Source: Dillenia suffruticosa (taxonomy: Eukaryota; Streptophyta; Magnoliopsida; Dilleniales; Dilleniaceae). From it: DNA of 64,000 nucleotides. A program made the position numbers and the translations under genes. Location of the stretch: contig JAVTVX010000013.1 of assembly GCA_033439265.1 (NCBI GenBank), positions 7,032,501 through 7,096,500 of the forward strand, given 5' to 3'. Below, one piece after another: positions 61,657-64,000 of this stretch (position 1 is its first letter; each line of letters begins with the position of its first letter). The notes under the pieces were generated by a model. The model searched no databases and had not been told where the DNA came from. It saw nothing but the letters and a program-made list of their open reading frames with translations.

Positions 61657-62619
61657 AATATCCCATCCCTCCCCCTCTCCCTCCCCAAAATGCTAAAGGA
61701 AAAGTGGACTTTTCTCAGTTTTTCAGCTGCTACAAATCAATGTTCTAAATTGCTAGAAGAATTTTAAGTGATCAGTTGCTTCAATTGTTGTGATATATCT
61801 TTCCTTAGTATCATTGCTCGAGTTTTGAGTCCATACATGGTTGCAAATCTGTGAGCTTGTGTTTGGGTGGAGTGGGGAGCTGGACTGCATTAATGGGAAA
61901 TTCAGGCTACTTTCTTTGAATCACACAATTGCTTTGTTTGTTTTCCTAATCTAGTGTCAAAATGAAATGTATTTGGAATTCTTTTTTTTTTCTCCGTTGA
62001 AATCAGCAGTCTTGCCCGGTAGCCTAATTACAAGTGTTTTATAGTAAACAAAACATTTTTGATGAACAGTGAAAATTGTAATCTGAAAAGCTTCCCTTAT
62101 AATATAAACAAATTGTAATCTGAAAAAATTTTTTGACATCAACAATTGAAAGGGGATTTTCCCCCCCATTGGTAATCAAAATCAGTTTTCATGGTAAAGG
62201 AAATTTCACTTATCAACCAAGTCTATTTGGATGATGCTTTTCGGCTGCATATTAAAATATGCAATATATGCTAAAGTACCTTGGCAAAACAAGTTAATTT
62301 TGCAGAAGAGGTTACTGATAAGAAATTTAGTTGTCCATGACGCAAAAATTGTAGAAATTCATCTCTCTTACTCTCTCCCCCCCTCTCTCTATTTTATTTA
62401 TTTATTTAGATATAGATGAGACAGTCCTTAAATCTAGCTGATACAAATGTGAGCTAGTTTAACTTTGGCCCATGAATACTGTTGAGATGATATAAATCCC
62501 TTATTGGAAAGGAGCTTCTCAGCGGACTTCCCAAATATCCGTTGTTCTTCGTTATTCAAGAATTTTGAAATTCAAAAGCTCTTCAAAGAAGAAACTAGTG
62601 AAGGTAAACTAGTCTGATT
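61657..62619 (+). other. 3'UTR of prefoldin 1 and spacer
   Basis: T-rich, with AATAAA-like words but no unique poly(A) site. A CT-rich run at 62360-62392. No gene seen. Confidence 0.5.
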
Positions 62620-63565
62620 GGGGAGGAATGTACGCACTTGAACCCAAAAGAATTTTTTTTTTTTTTAAATACTCCTTGAACAAAAAAAATTCAAGAAGTA
62701 ACCCAGTTTGTTGCGGGTGGAAGACGCAACAAGCTATGTCGCGTCTTGAACCCGCGACAAGCTATGTCGTGTCTTGAATCAGCGACATGGGTTCCTTTGC
62801 CACGCGCGGCGCTCCTCCGCCTACGGCTCTGTCCCTACCTCCCACCCGCGGCTCTCTCTCTCCCTCCCCCACCCGCGGCTCTCTCTCTTTATCTCCTCCC
62901 CCACCGGTGGCGGCCGTCCTTTCTCCCTCCCTCCCCCAACCGCGGCGCTCTCCCTCCCTCCTGCGCCCGCGGCAGTCCTCCCTCCCCCCGAGGCGGTCTT
63001 TCCTCTCTCCCCCCCGCCCGCGGCAGTCTTCCCTCTCTCCCGCCCATGACTGTCCCTCTCTCCCCCCCGCGGCTCTCTCTCTCTCTCTATCTCCTCCCCC
63101 GCCGCCCGCTGCAGTCCTCCCTCCCCTTGTGGCAGTTTTCCTTCTCTCCCCCCACCCGCGACAGTCTTCCCTCACTCCCCCCGTGGCTGGTTTCCCCCTT
63201 CGTGGCTCTCACTCCCCCTGCGCGGCTCCCGCGGCACTCCTTCCCCTGCGTGGCTCCCGCGGCACTCCTTCCCTTGCGCAGCTCGTGTGGCAGTCCTCCC
63301 TCCCTCTCTCCCCCTTCATGACAGAGTGCAGTGGGAGCGAGAGGAGCGCCGATGTCGCGTCTCCAAGATGCGAAACGCTGTGTCGCATCTCCAAGACGCG
63401 ACACGCCTTTGCTGCCGACATGTCACTATGTCGCGGGTTAAATACGCGACATAGCCTGTTACGTCTTCCACTCGTGACAAACGTGAGTTACTTTTGAAAT
63501 TTTTTTAGTTCAAGAACTATTTAATTTTTTTTTTCTTTTAGGTTTAGATGCGTACATTCCTCCTC
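62620..63565. mobile_element. Inverted-repeat element with palindrome arrays and a GC-rich core
   Basis: About 945 bp. Left and right ends are imperfect inverted repeats of roughly 140 bp, starting GGAGGAATGTACGCA at 62622 and in reverse at 63563. Similarity includes the T/A-rich stretch, a ttcaaRaagtaac-like block and the first palindromes. Inner to that are palindrome units at 62708-62733, 62734-62761 and 62762-62789 (left) and 63350-63377, 63378-63405, 63426-63454 and 63455-63483 (right), mostly 28 bp. The middle (62800-63330) is a C-rich minisatellite of ctccctcccccacccgcggc-like units. Long ORFs there are compositional. No target duplication is convincing and there is no transposase. Confidence 0.82.
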
Positions 63566-64000
63566 TTTGGGAGCATTTAAACTTGACAACTCTTGTATGC
63601 CATTCTGAATATTCATCAATTTCATATTATAAAATCGTTTTCCTTCCTTCTCTACTAGCGTGTGTGAGTGTAGTAAATATAAGAGCTCATGCGAGCTATT
63701 CATACAAAAAGCTCTCTATTTTACCTGCTGTGGAAAGTCCCCATCTTCCATTTGTGAATTTGTGAGTATCTTCAATGCTCGATGAAGGGTGTTGGGTCAA
63801 TCTCAGCCTACATGAGATAAAACCATCAGCTACTGGCACTGGGCAACACAATACTGCTTAAAAGAGAAGCTCCAAATCCTAACTGTCCGGCCTTAATGAG
63901 GGATAGCATCGCCCCCCAGAGGTTTGTTCCAAGTCTGCATGGTCGCCTTCCAAATTTGTGTACACCTTGTTGGAACTAGAGAGAGAGAGCTTTCGGCCCA
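63566..64000. other. Right end of window, nothing assigned
   Basis: Contains a few short open stretches and a (GA)n near 63979. I recognise no gene or RNA. It could be retrotransposon or leader sequence that continues beyond the edge. Confidence 0.3.

Noticed and set aside
62746..63497. Long overlapping ORFs on both strands (up to 236 codons)
   Set aside because: They come from the C-rich minisatellite and read as Pro/Ser/Leu or Arg/Gly/Glu repeats; open frames on several strands at once show a composition effect.

Overview
This window is nuclear DNA of a flowering plant, almost certainly a eudicot. It is AT-rich, the genes are split into many short exons by long introns (up to about 4.6 kb), splice sites are ordinary GT/AG, and the proteins match angiosperm families. 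The spacers and introns are full of transposon remains. The species cannot be named from the sequence.

Four genes can be built exon by exon with consistent reading phase. (1) 5511-14651, plus strand: a TORTIFOLIA1/SPIRAL2-like microtubule-associated protein (7 coding exons, 832 aa), with an intron and several uORFs in its leader. (2) 16397-24461, minus: a PBL17-like receptor-like cytoplasmic kinase of subfamily VII (6 exons, 481 aa). It is tail to tail with gene 1. (3) 40054-47798, minus: a beta-adaptin large subunit of AP-1/AP-2 clathrin adaptors (15 exons, 904 aa). (4) 55523-61656, plus: prefoldin subunit 1 (6 exons, 129 aa), with a 7-nt micro-exon and a tandemly duplicated, decayed copy of exon 3. 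A fifth gene probably begins near 1114 on the minus strand and leaves the window at the left edge. From memory, the Arabidopsis homologues of genes 1, 2 and 4 lie close together on chromosome 2 (At2g07170, At2g07180, At2g07340), so the block looks like ancient microsynteny expanded by transposons.

Mobile DNA. A 9.0-kb CACTA (En/Spm) element (26925-35940) has 13-bp terminal inverted repeats, a 3-bp target duplication, long subterminal repeats and decayed TNP2-like and Transposase_24-like genes. It is inserted in an older RTE-type LINE fragment. A 5.6-kb Copia LTR retrotransposon (48682-54286) keeps both LTRs, a TG...CA boundary, a 5-bp target duplication and an initiator-Met primer-binding site, but its pol gene is broken and lacks the end of RT and RNase H. 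A 382-bp hAT-type MITE with a perfect 8-bp target duplication sits in an intron of the beta-adaptin gene. Two unusual elements (25.6-25.8 kb and 62.6-63.6 kb) contain arrays of 26-29-bp palindromes with a shared TGTCG...CGACA core, inside larger inverted repeats. A third palindrome cluster with ACGT cores lies at 1.4-1.9 kb.

The genes have unrelated housekeeping or signalling roles: cortical microtubules, immune or developmental kinase signalling, clathrin trafficking, and tubulin/actin folding. They do not form a pathway. The best material for follow-up is the palindrome-array elements and the duplicated exon plus micro-exon in prefoldin 1.
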